DNA from: Argopecten irradians
Lineage: Eukaryota; Mollusca; Bivalvia; Pectinida; Pectinidae
Assembly: GCF_041381155.1 (NCBI RefSeq)
Contig: NC_091138.1
Span: forward strand, 35,519,604-35,583,603
Length of the DNA: 64,000 bases
Direction of reading: 5' to 3'
Below, one piece after another: positions 1 through 11,757 of this stretch (positions are counted from its first letter, which is position 1; every line of letters begins with the position of its first letter). The notes under the pieces were generated by a model. The model was given only the letters and a program-made list of their open reading frames with translations. It was not told where the DNA came from and ran no database searches. Both the position numbers and the translations under genes were made by a program.

Positions 1-1837
1 TAGGTATGTATATGGAAGGTGTCATTATTCTAAATGATTGTATCTCTGCAACTTTCACTACATAAGTTAGCATGATCTATCCAAATTGGAACACTTTTTG
101 AAGAATTGGTAAAAAAAAATGTAGAACTTTGTGTTTGTGTCAGGATCCCTATAAAATTTCAAAACATGAATTCCTTTGTTTTCATTTCATATGTTGTGTT
201 TACATGTCAAAAGACTATTTTTGCTAAACTGTACTGGATTAATTAGTTGACCTCCTCCTGGAGGACATTTCTAGTTTGTATTTGAAGAACAAATTCATTT
301 CAGTAAAATTTGAAGAATCATATTAAAAAAAAAAAATATAAAAAAATGATCTGGATATTAAATATCATTATAGATTATCTAATATATTTTGTCATTGACA
401 CTTGAATTGTTTATTTACATTACTGTAATCAGTAATTTTCTAAATATCAAATACAAAATGTATATATTCAAAATAAAGATAAGATATCATAGTCAGTATT
501 TGAAGTTAATCTAGTATTCCAATCCACAAAAATATTTATGGGTATAGATCGATCTATCGTACCAATGTTTTTTTTTTTATATTTACACGGCATGTTCATG
601 TAGCTTATGTATATATGTGTTTAGTTCTGTTGGTATTGATACAAATTAATATTTACGATGGGGTTACGGCATATTAGGTACAATGTATGTTTCGTATTTT
701 TGTGTTCAGGAAACTTCGCATCGTGTCCGGCATACTTACACGCATGCACATTGTACATGTGTCACGTACGTACAGTAGATCAACATGTATATCGGCTGAT
801 AACACAACCATGTTAATTAGGTCCTCAGTGATTGTGACAGTGTCACTCATATGATGTCCTAGTCAATCAATACTAACAATTTAGCTATAAACATGCGGGC
901 CACCATAGAAAATAATCGGCGTCGGACACACGTGTGCTTCAATACATGTAACTTTTAGAAATGAAAGTCCGGGGAAATCCCCGTTACTATAAATAGTTTT
1001 ATCTGTCGTCGGCAAGATTTATTTGCTGAATTAATTTATTTTTTGAATACAGTCAAAGAAATCACTGTAAACATGTTTCTTGACATTTTTGCGTAAGAGT
1101 TTAGAGTTTTTTAACTGCAAAATTGAGGACCATTATCCGTGTGTGTTCTGGCCATGGTAAAGTCGTCGATCGGTTTCGCACAGGTGCTTGTGAAACCGAT
1201 CAACGTCAAGTCGTGGGACTGAGCAATTTTCCTTGGATGCATCTGTTGATTTATGGAGTCGTTGTATTGTTAATATGGTATGTTATGAATGATAAATTTG
1301 TGTATATTGTTCAGTATTTTCCTGAACTTCATCGTATCTATAAGTTATGCCAGATTGGTGAGAAAAAATGGTTAAAACTGACCCCATATTGCTATGTATC
1401 GCGTAAAACCACACATCACACGTACTTTTTAGATGAAATCTTTGTTTTTGAAAAATATGTTTGTAGATATTGCAAGATAAATATAAAATTGGGATACGAA
1501 GTTATCAACAGTATGAATTTCAAGCATTATTTTTCAGTACTTTTTGATTAGCAAGGGATTCAATATCGGGTCCGTGCACTGAATGTTACGGCGACAGAAA
1601 GACGACGTCTTCAATTTAAAATGTTCCGTTTTTTCAGTCTGCATCTTTTTTAAACTCAATAAAACATCATGAAGACATTGTTAAATGAAAATTTTATAAG
1701 AACAAAAATGATTACATGTTATCTCTAGTTTTAGCAGATATAATCAGTATCTCGATAGCTCCTAAAATAAGGGAGTTATGACGATTTGTTCAACACCGAC
1801 ACGTTATTGGCGTAGTTTGGCGTATCTGGGAGTTAAG
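1..1837. other. intergenic, no supported gene
   Basis: The stretch is AT-rich with poly-A/T runs. One 142-codon open frame at 1123-1551 needs a non-ATG start and shows no recognisable domain or splice context, so it is not called. Nothing else is supported here. Confidence 0.6.
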
Positions 1838-2245
1838 GGGTTAAGGAACGACATTGTCAATTATTTGGAAAGCAATAATCTGCTGTTCAAAGGTCAATAC
1901 GGCTTCATAATTAAATACATTTGTATTTACATATCCACTTTCACTTGTAACAGTTGAACCACGCTTCAACTGTTACAAGTACCGGTATTGGATGACGTAA
2001 CTAAGGAATTCGACAAGTGAAATACATGGATGTAGTCTATCTCGACATTCAAAACCATTTGACATGGCCCACATCAAGGGCTCTTGGTCAAACTACATGC
2101 TATTGGGATACAAAATAAGGTAATGAACTGGATTTTAGCTTTCTTGAAAGTGGGGAAACGCCGAGTTCAACCAATGTAACGAGTGGCGTACCACAGGGGA
2201 GTGTACTGGGGCCAACACTGTTTGTTATTTATATAAATGACCTCC
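1838..2245 (+). pseudogene. non-LTR retrotransposon reverse-transcriptase relic
   Basis: Conceptual translation in shifting frames gives typical non-LTR reverse-transcriptase pieces. An N-terminal RNDIVNYLESNNLLFKGQYGF-like stretch lies at about 1850-1905. It is followed by a YLDIQKPFDM-like stretch at about 2040-2070 and by [25 protein letters not shown] sequence at about 2180-2240, the hallmark of the palm domain. Frameshifts and stops break it and the YADD region is gone, so it cannot be active. The pattern suits Jockey/CR1-type LINEs more than LTR elements. Two perfect inverted repeats lie inside it. Confidence 0.8.
1943..1980. repeat. 16-bp perfect inverted repeat
   Basis: ACTTGTAACAGTTGAA at 1943-1958 is followed by its exact reverse complement at 1965-1980, with a 6-base spacer. 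It lies inside the reverse-transcriptase relic. Confidence 0.9.
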
Positions 2246-2277
2246 TTTATATTTATATAAATAACAAACAGTGTTGG
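2212..2277. repeat. 27-bp perfect inverted repeat
   Basis: The arm at 2212-2238 (begins CCAACACTGTTTGTT) is matched exactly by its reverse complement at 2251-2277, around a 12-base spacer. The left arm is the coding sequence for the reverse-transcriptase LFVIYIN motif, so the right arm is an inverted copy of it. Confidence 0.95.
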
Positions 2278-2741
2278 TCATCCAACAGATCATTCCTGTA
2301 CACGGATAAAGATATGTTCTGTATGTTATACAAGACGCTACTGAGACTAATATAAGGAATGTGCGGCCAAAATCTTTCACGAATATTTTTCTCTCATATT
2401 TGAAATAAATCATGTCAGGAATTATTTTTATAGTGTTGACAATTAATGGCATTCTCGACAATAATCTCCGTGTGTATCAATGACGTCATAGTCAAGTGCG
2501 TGTTAGCTGTCTTTTTCCATCCCCCGACAAAAGACAGAGTCATCTTTTCCATAGCAAATGATCAGATCCCTTGTGTGAATATAATTATAAGTACTTACAT
2601 ACTGATATTAAATGGGTCAGAGATGCCTACGGCATATTTAAAGACCTCGACGACATGTAACAGGTAATAGGTAGGATATCATTATGCTACATTTTCTTTT
2701 CGATTTGGAATCAGCATACACATTGTCTATTATATAGTAAT

Positions 2742-2945
2742 ATGTATGTCTCGACATACAAAATGTATTACCACAAGCCCTCTACCTCTGGGTCGCGATT
2801 TCGAGTCCCATGTGGGGCAGTTGCCAGGTACATACCGCAGATCGATGGTTTTTTCTCCGGGTACTTCAACTTTCCTCCACCAACAATTCTGGCACGTCCT
2901 TACATGACACTGACTGTTAGTAGGACGTGAAACTAACAAAACCCC
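2742..2945 (+). mobile_element. tRNA-like SINE, degraded copy
   Basis: A B-box-like ATTTCGAGTCC occurs near 2800. Then comes a core (CAGATCGATGG, CTTTCCTCCACCAACAA) and a tail, CGTCCTTACATGACACTGAC, followed by GTTAGTAGGACGTGAAAC. The tail closely matches the 3' tail of the abundant (CAAA)n family elsewhere in the window. No clear A box was recognised. Confidence 0.6.
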
Positions 2946-4615
2946 ACTTTTACGTCACCTTTACAGTATATAATATGTCAAATACCCATATAAATGAGGA
3001 GTTTGGCTTCATTTTGTAATTTTTCACCATTTGTTTTGAATGAATGGACAGTTACCCGGGCATAACTTCCTTGCTGAACTTCCATATGACGTTATATTGC
3101 ATAGTGAGAATAAAGTTTGACAGTTTTAAATACGCAACATTATGCGGGACTTAAGCAAGTCCAACTTTTGTATGTATTACTTATAACACTTATTTCGTAC
3201 ACAAATTACCAAAACTCACACCTACGCTGCCGGGCAATAGGGCCAAGACATTAAAACTGTGAATTATTGATGTGACAGTGGTACCGAATGGTAGACCATA
3301 TCTATTAGCGCTGACACATGGGGAATGGAGTATCCATAACTAAATATGGACGGCGTTCCAAAATGTCAAGCGGGAGTACACAGACAGTTCATATGCATGG
3401 CATATACAACAGGGAGTTCGTATAATGTATCTGATGAATACTTGCATGAATCATATAAAAGTCACATAATTGCTTATTGTTTGTCTATCAAAATATTAAT
3501 GAAGTCATTTAGTGCCACACGAGATATATTGTTTGGTATTTTTTTTATCTCATCAATTTAACTGCAACGTTACAACCAACACTTTCCTAGTTTCACCCAG
3601 CACATATTGTCTAATTTCTAAACAAAATGGTTTAGCTCGTTTTCAATTGTCTGGCTATTGAAAAATGCAAAGGTGTGGGTATGCTTGCAGTATCACAACG
3701 AAATATTAAAACAATTATGTCGTTCACCTCACATGTGAACAAAATGTAACTGAAACTCAAAAACGGTTGACTCAAACACAAACTTCCATCCCAAATCGGA
3801 TCGCTAAATTGGACGCTGCTATACGTCAACAGTTACGATGGATAGGTAAATGCTAGGTTATCTTTCTCTGTTCCCATTTTATTTCCTCAGCTATCACAAT
3901 CATTTGATATTCATATCAAAGGGGATCACGTCGATTGTGGATATTTTAGCTCTAAACTGTGAAAATAACGTTAGGACCAGAATATCCAAACAATTGTAAC
4001 TGAATTACACACGAACGTCATTCAAACACACGTAAATCATACCATTTTTTTAGGAAAAAAATTAAAATATCCAGATGAGATAAAATCCCAACCAACCTCC
4101 AGATATAGCGTTGTACCTTAAGCGTTCGGTCTATGTTAAAATTATTTCTGGTACTCATTTGTTTGATTTAACTGTTTCCCTGTATAAAAAATGTTATATC
4201 TTAAAGACAGTGATTAGTGGTTCAATTTTGTTTTATTTTCCAGGGTGTTTTAGTTGCTGTACCCGTTGTGCATTCTTAAAAGACGACTTTATTAGTGACC
4301 TTACATTTTACTTTTGGTTTTAAGATTTTTTCTCAATTTTAGTGTCTCAATTGATCATATCGATCAAGTATTTTTTGAGTTGACTGTTCACTATTGCGAA
4401 TACCGTTGTGTCTTCTCCCTGCATAGTGCTCAGCATTCATACAGAGAACGTATATAGTCAGTGTAATGTAAACGTTTTAATGTCGTGTTTAAAATTGACC
4501 AGTAAAATGAACACTATAAAAGTGCATGTAATTATAAAGTAGAGTTCTGATATCACAAGAGGACACAATACAATATACTGCAATCTCCCAAATTATACAG
4601 CAGACACTCATCACA
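2946..4615. other. intergenic, nothing recognised
   Basis: Only short open frames without domain signatures, ATG context or splice support were seen. The sequence is AT-rich without clear tandem structure. Confidence 0.5.
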
Positions 4616-4617
4616 TG

Positions 4618-4790
4618 TTGTTGGTTGGTTGGTTGGTAAATTAGCGGCCTATAACAGTCAGTGTTATTTAAGGCAGGCATCCTGCATATGCGGTGTGTGT
4701 TAGGTGTGTCGTTTGAGAGACAGCATTATGTTCATATCATGTGACTATTGCCCTTTTTATAATGGTGATATCACTGAGGTGCTACTACAG
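4618..4790 (-). mobile_element. (CAAA)n SINE family, diverged fragment
   Basis: A GTTGGTTGGTTGG run is followed by diverged versions of family landmarks: a CCTATAACAGTCAGTG tail, CATATGCGGTGTGTGTTA, and GCCCTTTTTATAATGGTGAT. The element's sense strand is minus. Confidence 0.6.
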
Positions 4791-5167
4791 AACATGCAGT
4801 CCGGTAACATTATACTGACACGGGTAAACCATTTTATTCATCCATCTTATTCCCATACCACTTTTATACACTATATGGTGTATAGACCAGGGGAGGTATC
4901 CAAGAGCCTGTATCACAAAGCTCAACTCACCGTTACGACAAATAACCTGTCTGTGGACAACACAATAGCAACATAAACAACTTTATCCTGCAACCGATCC
5001 ACATACTGACAAATAACTACTGCCGGATAAACTTCTGCTTTATCCATCAATACAAAATGCTTTATCTGTTTATCTGTCAATACGATCACATGAATTTATT
5101 CCATATCTGACAGAACTTTTTCTAACTTGACCCAGACCTTTAACCTTCATTCAATCCCGCTAAAACT

Positions 5168-5255
5168 TGACGTCACATTCATCGGAATGACGTCATATTT
5201 ACGATATTGAAAATCTCTTTTGGCGGTGTCGTCTTTTTCTTGGCTCATAGCAAAG
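5168..5255 (+). promoter_or_regulatory. candidate promoter with twin CRE sites and noncoding first exon
   Basis: Two perfect TGACGTCA palindromes (5168-5175 and 5188-5195) have starts exactly 20 bp apart. A pyrimidine-rich stretch, CTCTTTTGGCGGTGTCGTC, follows from 5215, and a consensus splice donor CAAAG|GTATGT lies at 5255/5256. CREs bind CREB/ATF-type factors. FOXRED2 needs an upstream noncoding exon because its first coding exon has an acceptor 13 bp before the ATG. This patch could supply that exon, but the link is inference. Confidence 0.35.
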
Positions 5256-5511
5256 GTATGTATTTTAAAGTAATTCTGCGATGTTTTTGAGTATTTAAAT
5301 TTTGTTTCGGTGATATTACACACTGAATAGAATCACTGCTACTGTTTGCAAATGCGCTTACATATTTTCCACGAAAGTAAAAAGGAGTACACTCTCATTC
5401 GGTTTAGTGAATGAATCTTTTCCTCCCCATCAAAAAAGCGTCTCGCTTCGAGCGAAACCAATTAAATAACTGGCAATTTACGTTCGTTTTGAATGTCATA
5501 ATGGTTGCAGG

Positions 5512-5672
5512 AAAAACAGGATACACGGTTCGTATCTTACAATACAAGGTTTAATTTGGTGCTCGACACGGAAAGCCATGATGACTGCAAAGCCTCGTCA
5601 ATCGTCATCTCGGCTTTCCTAAGTCTCGCACCAAAATAAACCTTTTATTTTATAAGATACTAACCATGTTTT
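5512..5672. mobile_element. foldback (long hairpin) element
   Basis: An imperfect inverted repeat: left-arm landmarks GGTTCGTATCTTACAATACA and GGTGCTCGACACGGAAAGCC pair with right-arm GGCTTTCCTAAGTCTCGCACC and TTTTATAAGATACTAACC, around a GC-richer loop near 5577-5608. It resembles a MITE of the foldback class. No coding capacity. Confidence 0.65.
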
Positions 5673-8510
5673 CTCTATTAATGGCTGAAGAGTCATTATA
5701 AGATGAAACTTTCAATTATCATACTCGGTCAGTTACAAGCAGATACGAAGAATGCCCTTCCCAAAACCAAAATGGACTCTCATGACTACAAGCTATTCAA
5801 CAAAGATTTAAAAGATAATAAAATGTAATTCAAACCAGACCATTTAAGCATGAAGACCTAGAGGGAAACATCAATCGATGTTTTTGAAATTAAATGAGAG
5901 CGGAAGATTGATGTTTAATCTAGTCAAACATGCGATCTGTAGAGATTGCGACCAAGATTTACATGTACCAACTCTTGTCACGAACCTATTCAACGCTATT
6001 CAACGCACAGGGACACGAGGAATACCTTCTGTTTCCGTGTATGCTATTTTGAATACCCACATTTTCAACCAGCATGGTACATTCTCAGATGTTTTACGGA
6101 TGAATATCAAAACAGTCCCGTTTGGCTGTGAGTCTTATCGACAGACAATGGTCATTTAAAAACAAACCAGCTTAAAGCGATAAAACCAAGCTGAAGATGC
6201 AGAAAACCATCCACCTACGCCCTGTATGTTAGAATTGCAAAACATGGACTAGCGATAGAGATGGGGATATTGTGGTGTTAGAAACCCTAGCCAGTTCGTC
6301 ATCCCGATACAGAAGATAGCAAAGCTGCAAAACCAACATAAAGGGACGTTGTAAGGTATGGAGTGCACTACTGGCATAAAGGGAGACGTTTCAGATATAG
6401 CATTTAAAAAAATGATATGTTCGGTTGTTTAAATATCATTTACATTTCCTCACTGTATGCCAAAATTTACAGTCACCATTATATAAATGTTTTGCTTTAT
6501 CAAGCAGAATCCGAGCAAACAAGTGTTAGCATTACCTGCTGTAGAATTCGATGCACTGTCTCTGATCCCCTCAAGCGGTCTTTTATTCAGTATCATATGT
6601 TCTCGATTAGGTTTCCAAACGTTTGCATGCAGATCGTTCCGGTAATAGAGACTTTGGTTAGCCATTATGATTAGTAGTGATAATTGGTCAAATGACTTCT
6701 GTTCAATTGCACCAGAGTAATGTTATGCATTGTATCATCATGCAAAACATCAGTAGATTTACAGTAAGCATAAACCTTAAAGTAATGCATGAACGAAACC
6801 CTGGTTATAGGTCGGGACTAGACCACAGTCCTCTATAATTTGAATATTGTCTATTTAAACTGCTCGTTTTAGTGTTTGAATGACTTTGTGTCCCCATCGA
6901 GGCTTTGTTTTACGCCGTAACAGTATCTCTCTCTCCATGTCAAAGCGTACCCCAGTGGATACCACCAACAGCCTCACACTTTTTGTGACAGAGGCTTTTA
7001 AGTTATGGACATCATCTAGAGACTTTTGATATAATTATCTGACAAACTTTACCAAAAAAACGCTGATGGCTGCCAAAAGTGTTAATGGAACCGTAATCAC
7101 TGAACTCCCACGACAGTTACTGATAAATTGCTACGCATGCAAATGTATGCATACAACAGGCGAGTTCGAGCAGTTGTGTTCGATAGGATATAGCGTTTCA
7201 GAAAAAGCAGACGCAGGACAGACGGCAGGGTGGAAACGACTCTAAATAGGAGTGAGTAAACGGTTTTTCATATTTTTTCTGCTAAATTGTGTTTGTGCTA
7301 AATGCTTGATAAACTTTTTATGTATTAACTTTTAAGTTAATTTATGCTGCAATTTACTGTTTTAATTAAGGATATGCACCAAATTAGTATTTTGTACCAT
7401 ATTTTCATCAAATGTTAAGGCGTTGCCTTGCTCCAATTTGGTTTTCATTTAACGAACGTTGTTTGATCTAGGTTAGGTAAAACTTTATTCTGTAATACGT
7501 CAAGTACACTAGGTCGAAACATCTTGGAGATCACGTTTAATAATAACAAAACTTTGTATTGCAATGTTTTTATAGCCCTCTTTAACTGTGGTGATCTTTT
7601 TAAGTGGAAATTATAATACATTTGAGGTATCATGTCGAGATTTGGCTCTTCAAAAATGTGTTTCGAATGTTAATCTATGTTAAGATTTTGACCTTGAAAT
7701 TAGATACAAAAGATTCATTTTAACAATCCAAACAACCAATCGACATCAGTTTACTGAGCGTCTTGATATGATAAAAATATTCAATGACTTAAGCATGTTT
7801 TACATCTGAAACCCGAAATAACGGCCACACTTAGAAGTGACTGAATATGCCATTTCGAATCAGCGGTCATCTTAATAAATCAATATTGCCGTCGTACACA
7901 AATGTTTTAAGCAATGGAGATACATCTCAAGATAAATGTGAAAATGACGTTTGGAGACACGCAGCATAAGATGTCATACACAATTGCGATATGATTACGG
8001 CTATCAGACCTATAATCTGCTATAACTCGATTTCCGCGTCTGTACCAATCGCTTTTATTTCCCAGGACTTACAGATATGGGTATGGTCAATGAAATTGAT
8101 ATCTTACCATAGGTTTTTGTGGTGACCACCAGTCTAATAACGTCCGCTTGTTTACTGAATGCCAGCGTTGAAGCAAAATACTTTCACTGAAAAAATAAAA
8201 CATTGCTTATATTTTTATTTTCTATTTTTCTAATTCCGTTTATTATTGCTCAGAGATTTAAACATCATTGTCACTGAAAAGGTGTTTCATAACCATCGCC
8301 ATAGTTTTTCCCTTTATTTCATTATTACCAATGTAGTATTAAATTTTGCTGGATGATACCTTAAAATCAAATAAAAAAGTTTGTTTAAAAAAAAAACGAA
8401 TAAAATAAATATGAAATCAAGCGGTATTAACCTGGAAACAAATTTTTAAAAATTAGACTATGAAATTAGCCCTTGAAGGACGAAAACCTGCCTAAAGTTA
8501 TTCTAAAGAA
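5673..8510. other. intergenic, nothing recognised
   Basis: Short open frames only (for example around 5878-6159 and 6417-6674). They overlap frames on the other strand and show no conserved motif. Confidence 0.45.
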
Positions 8511-9108
8511 CAATTGGTTTGGTTTATTTTAGTAATGCCTTGTTAACAACCAGGGTCATGTAAGGACGACCTTATATGTGTGCAACGTGTTGCGGTGTGT
8601 GAATATCTGTATGTTTTGGGAGGCTACGGTATATTCATGTTGTGTATCCTTGTAAAAATGGAACTCGGTTTCATTTTAACATGACATTATAAGGATGAAA
8701 GACTACACAATGAATCATTTCATAGTTGAATATATGTTCCCTTTCAAAGTTAATACAACTTCACACAAAAGATACGATGACAAGACAGCTGTGACTATGG
8801 AAGTTTTAAACATTTGTGGTATCAAAAGGTATATTAATGAAGTATTATTACAAAGTCTGAATACACGGTAGGTCTTCTGTCATTTATTGTATATATATGC
8901 TGAGTACTATTACTTACAAATATACCACATTACATGTAGTGTAAGACAATTTTGAACATAGAATCTAATAAGTAATTCTGATTGAAGTGTATCGATGAAG
9001 TATCATGCCGCCGAAGACACCAAACAAACCACCGAACATAGTATACTGACAACGGGAAACCAGTCGTCGCATTTCCTTTATTCTGAGCGCTAAGCAGGAT
9101 AAGACATT
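8511..9108 (-). mobile_element. (CAAA)n SINE copy split by ~330-bp insert
   Basis: The tail half (8511-8668: GTTAACAACCAGGGTCATGT, then GTTTTGGGAGGCTACGGTA) and the inner half (9001-9108: CATGCCGCCGAAGACACCAA, then CTGAGCGCTAAGCAGGA) are parts of one element in the right order. Unrelated sequence at about 8669-9000 separates them. No terminal repeats of the insert were recognised. Confidence 0.7.
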
Positions 9109-9995
9109 ATCACTTAAATAGAAGAATATATATATCAACAAACCACAATAAAAATGAAACTGACTTAATTTAATCTAGAATAACAGATACGGATCTTCAT
9201 GAAGACTTGCACATTAAATTTTCTCATTTAACTCCCAATTAATCACCTCTCTTATATAGTGGCAACAATTGATAGATTCTGATGTAGCTGATATTATTGT
9301 AGATTATCCATACAAAACGAAACAATAATATGGCGTAGATGTCAAATGTAACGGTAGTAAAATGCAAGGTGTATACTTATTTGTTCGAAAAACGCCAATT
9401 GGTAATCCAATTGGTAATTCATTAGAAAACCGATGAACAGGGAAAGTAAAGATCATGGTAATTGCGCATGTGTTTTGGTGTTAAATAACATTAACTTGGA
9501 ACAGAAGCCCAGATTAACTGACACCATGTCCATTATTTAGTACAGTCCACACCACAAGGAAATCATTACTACAGTAACCGGAACAGTTGATGGCGATAAT
9601 GAGACACGGAAGGACATTAACGACCTCAAATGTTGATGATTAAACTGACTTCATAAGGCAAAAATATCGTCAACCAAGACACTTTCGGCCCTTGATCTTA
9701 TTTCCTTTTGCTGTTTGGTTATTTCAATTTTGAATTTATTACGGGTTTGTTAATATATCTATATTTTTGTGTAATTTAAATGATGACATATTGATATCTG
9801 GTTTTATCCTAAAATCCTGAGGTTACTTATTACTGTGTACAGTCAAATCTTATCTTTGTAAGATATATCTGCTATAGAATGTACGGTATATGATGCTACA
9901 CATTTATGTTAAACTATTTGACCGTGTCTTTAGTTTTCTTTCGTGTTTATGTTTATACAGTTACTGTTCAAAATACATAATTATGTATTGCTTTG
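9109..9995. other. intergenic, nothing recognised
   Basis: AT-rich sequence without supported gene or tandem structure. Confidence 0.5.
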
Positions 9996-9997
9996 GA

Positions 9998-10190
9998 ATA
10001 TTTGGTTGGTTGGTTTATTATGCTTGGAGAGCTAGGGTCATTTGAGAATGTAATGTGTTGTGTGCTTGCTTCTGTGTTTGGGAAGACTGGGGTATGCTTG
10101 TGTTATAATAGAATCTGCTGCATGACCAATTTATTGAGCTATCTCATTGAAGCATACAGCCATATATTACCGAACACACCTCAAAACTCA
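9998..10190 (-). mobile_element. (CAAA)n SINE family, strongly diverged fragment
   Basis: Begins GGTTGGTTGGTTTATTATGC. It keeps the weak landmarks GGGTCATTTGAGAATGTAATG, GGGAAGACTGGGGTATGC and ATTGAAGCATACAGCC. The open frame over it is a by-product. Confidence 0.5.
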
Positions 10191-10364
10191 TCTATTATAC
10201 AAACAGACAAACCGGTCTATCTCCCTTTAAGCTAAACATTTATATTCAACAAAAACGCAATCGACAGTTTACCTGTTTATTAATACAGCCATCATAAAAT
10301 TTGGCAATCAGGGGCTTCTCACTCAATACATAGTTACATAAATTGTAAACAATTACGAAACAAA

Positions 10365-10625
10365 GTAAAAACAGAGAAGAGGCTTGACCCTGTCGAAACT
10401 CCACCAAAGCGACTTGGCCCTAAGAATAGAAGTACATAAAGCTTGACCCTCTCAAACTTCAGAGAAGAAACTTGACTATACGCATTGAAGAGATGGCTAA
10501 GCATAGAGAAGCTTGGTTCCCCAGAAGAGTGGAGAAGCAACTTGACTCTGCTGTTAGCATAAAGAGAATAGACAAGAGAAAAAGTTTGACTCTGTACTAG
10601 GAGACAGAGAAACTTCTTGACTTAA
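10365..10625. repeat. degenerate tandem repeat around GAAGCTTGACCCT
   Basis: Irregular repeats of an AGAGAAG.AACTTGAC.CT pattern occur about eight times with variable spacing, for example at about 10375, 10438, 10460, 10500 and 10530. Likely an old, decayed minisatellite. Confidence 0.5.
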
Positions 10626-10639
10626 AATATTCTTGAAGA

Positions 10640-11557
10640 AATGCAATCTATAAATTACTGATTTATTGGGAGTAAAATTCAACTGGAATTAAAAGTCGTA
10701 TGAGTCACTGATTTAAAGGTGATAAAATTCCCTTTGAATTAAAAGCCAATTTGACGCCGGGACTAGACCATAAAAAACCTCAAGAGTGAATAGCCCATAC
10801 AATACGAAAATACAGAAAGTAATGCATATGATAATATACATAAGACAGAAAGATGTAATCAAAAAGTTGTAAAACGGTGACGCAGGGGATGGTGGTTGAG
10901 TGCTTAGAAAAATGACAACAACCTCCTACGTCAAACACTGCCTCAGGCTATGGTCAATACTGGCGACCCCTTCTGGGGGATAATCCTGATTGGTCAGTCG
11001 CAACCCCTAAACTACTCATTAGCATAAGCTATACATAGTACTGTAACATTTGCATAAATGATAAGAACAACACAGTCAATTACATATATCAGTAAAACAT
11101 AAAGGAGCACAAACTTGAGCATTTCTCACAGTAGCGAGCACTCAAATGAAGGCCAAAAATTGGATGCGGTGTTAAAGGAGATTGATGCGGTGTTAAAGGA
11201 GATTGAGAGTTCTTTAGAAAGAAGAGAAAATAACATTATAATTTAGTCGTCATCACGAAATAAACATAGCAGGCCCAATTCTAATACCTTTCCTGCAGAT
11301 GAGTGTTTTCGTGTCTTTGTTATCTGGTGAACAGTGTACTCGGACAAGTACTTATATCGGATCTGTTTGTTACTTATGTATTCAGCTTTTCTATATCCTA
11401 CGGCAGATTCTTAACTTGTTTGTGTGATAAAGATCACCAACATAACTATATATTTGTTTTAAAAATACACACCCAAAGCTTGTTTTAACTTATTTGTCTA
11501 AAAATATGCTGATACATATTCAATAACCTTACGAACGTGTCGTCCTTTATATTTCAG
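10640..11557. other. upstream region of FOXRED2
   Basis: Contains two diverged copies of an ACTGATTTA...GTAAAATTC..GAATTAAAAG segment (10657-10750). It also has a two-copy 21-bp tandem, GATGCGGTGTTAAAGGAGATT, near 11164-11205. The branch/acceptor for the first coding exon of FOXRED2 closes it (TATATTTCAG at 11557). Confidence 0.5.
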
Positions 11558-11570
11558 GAATATTTCCGAC

Positions 11571-11757
11571 ATGAATCTAATATACATCACCATGGTTGTA
11601 CTCGTTCAAACCCTAGCGGAAGCTATCGACCGTCAACCGAATGGTTATGATACAGAATTTTGTATCGTGGGAGCTGGCCCTGCAGGTTTACAACTAGCCT
11701 ATTTTTTCGAGAAATCTAAAATGGACTATGTCGTATATGAACGATCTAACATATCAG
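11571..11757 (+). CDS. FOXRED2: FOXRED2 exon 1: signal peptide and FAD Rossmann motif
   Basis: Residues 1-62: hydrophobic leader, then [20 protein letters not shown]. Ends in phase 1 at CAG|GTAGGT. Confidence 0.92.

Noticed and set aside
1123..1551. 142-codon open frame
   Set aside because: It needs a TTG start, lacks recognisable domains and has no splice signals. The first in-frame ATG is far inside.
2780..2850. Possible tRNA gene
   Set aside because: Only a B-box-like stretch is present. No cloverleaf can be drawn, and it is the head of a SINE copy.
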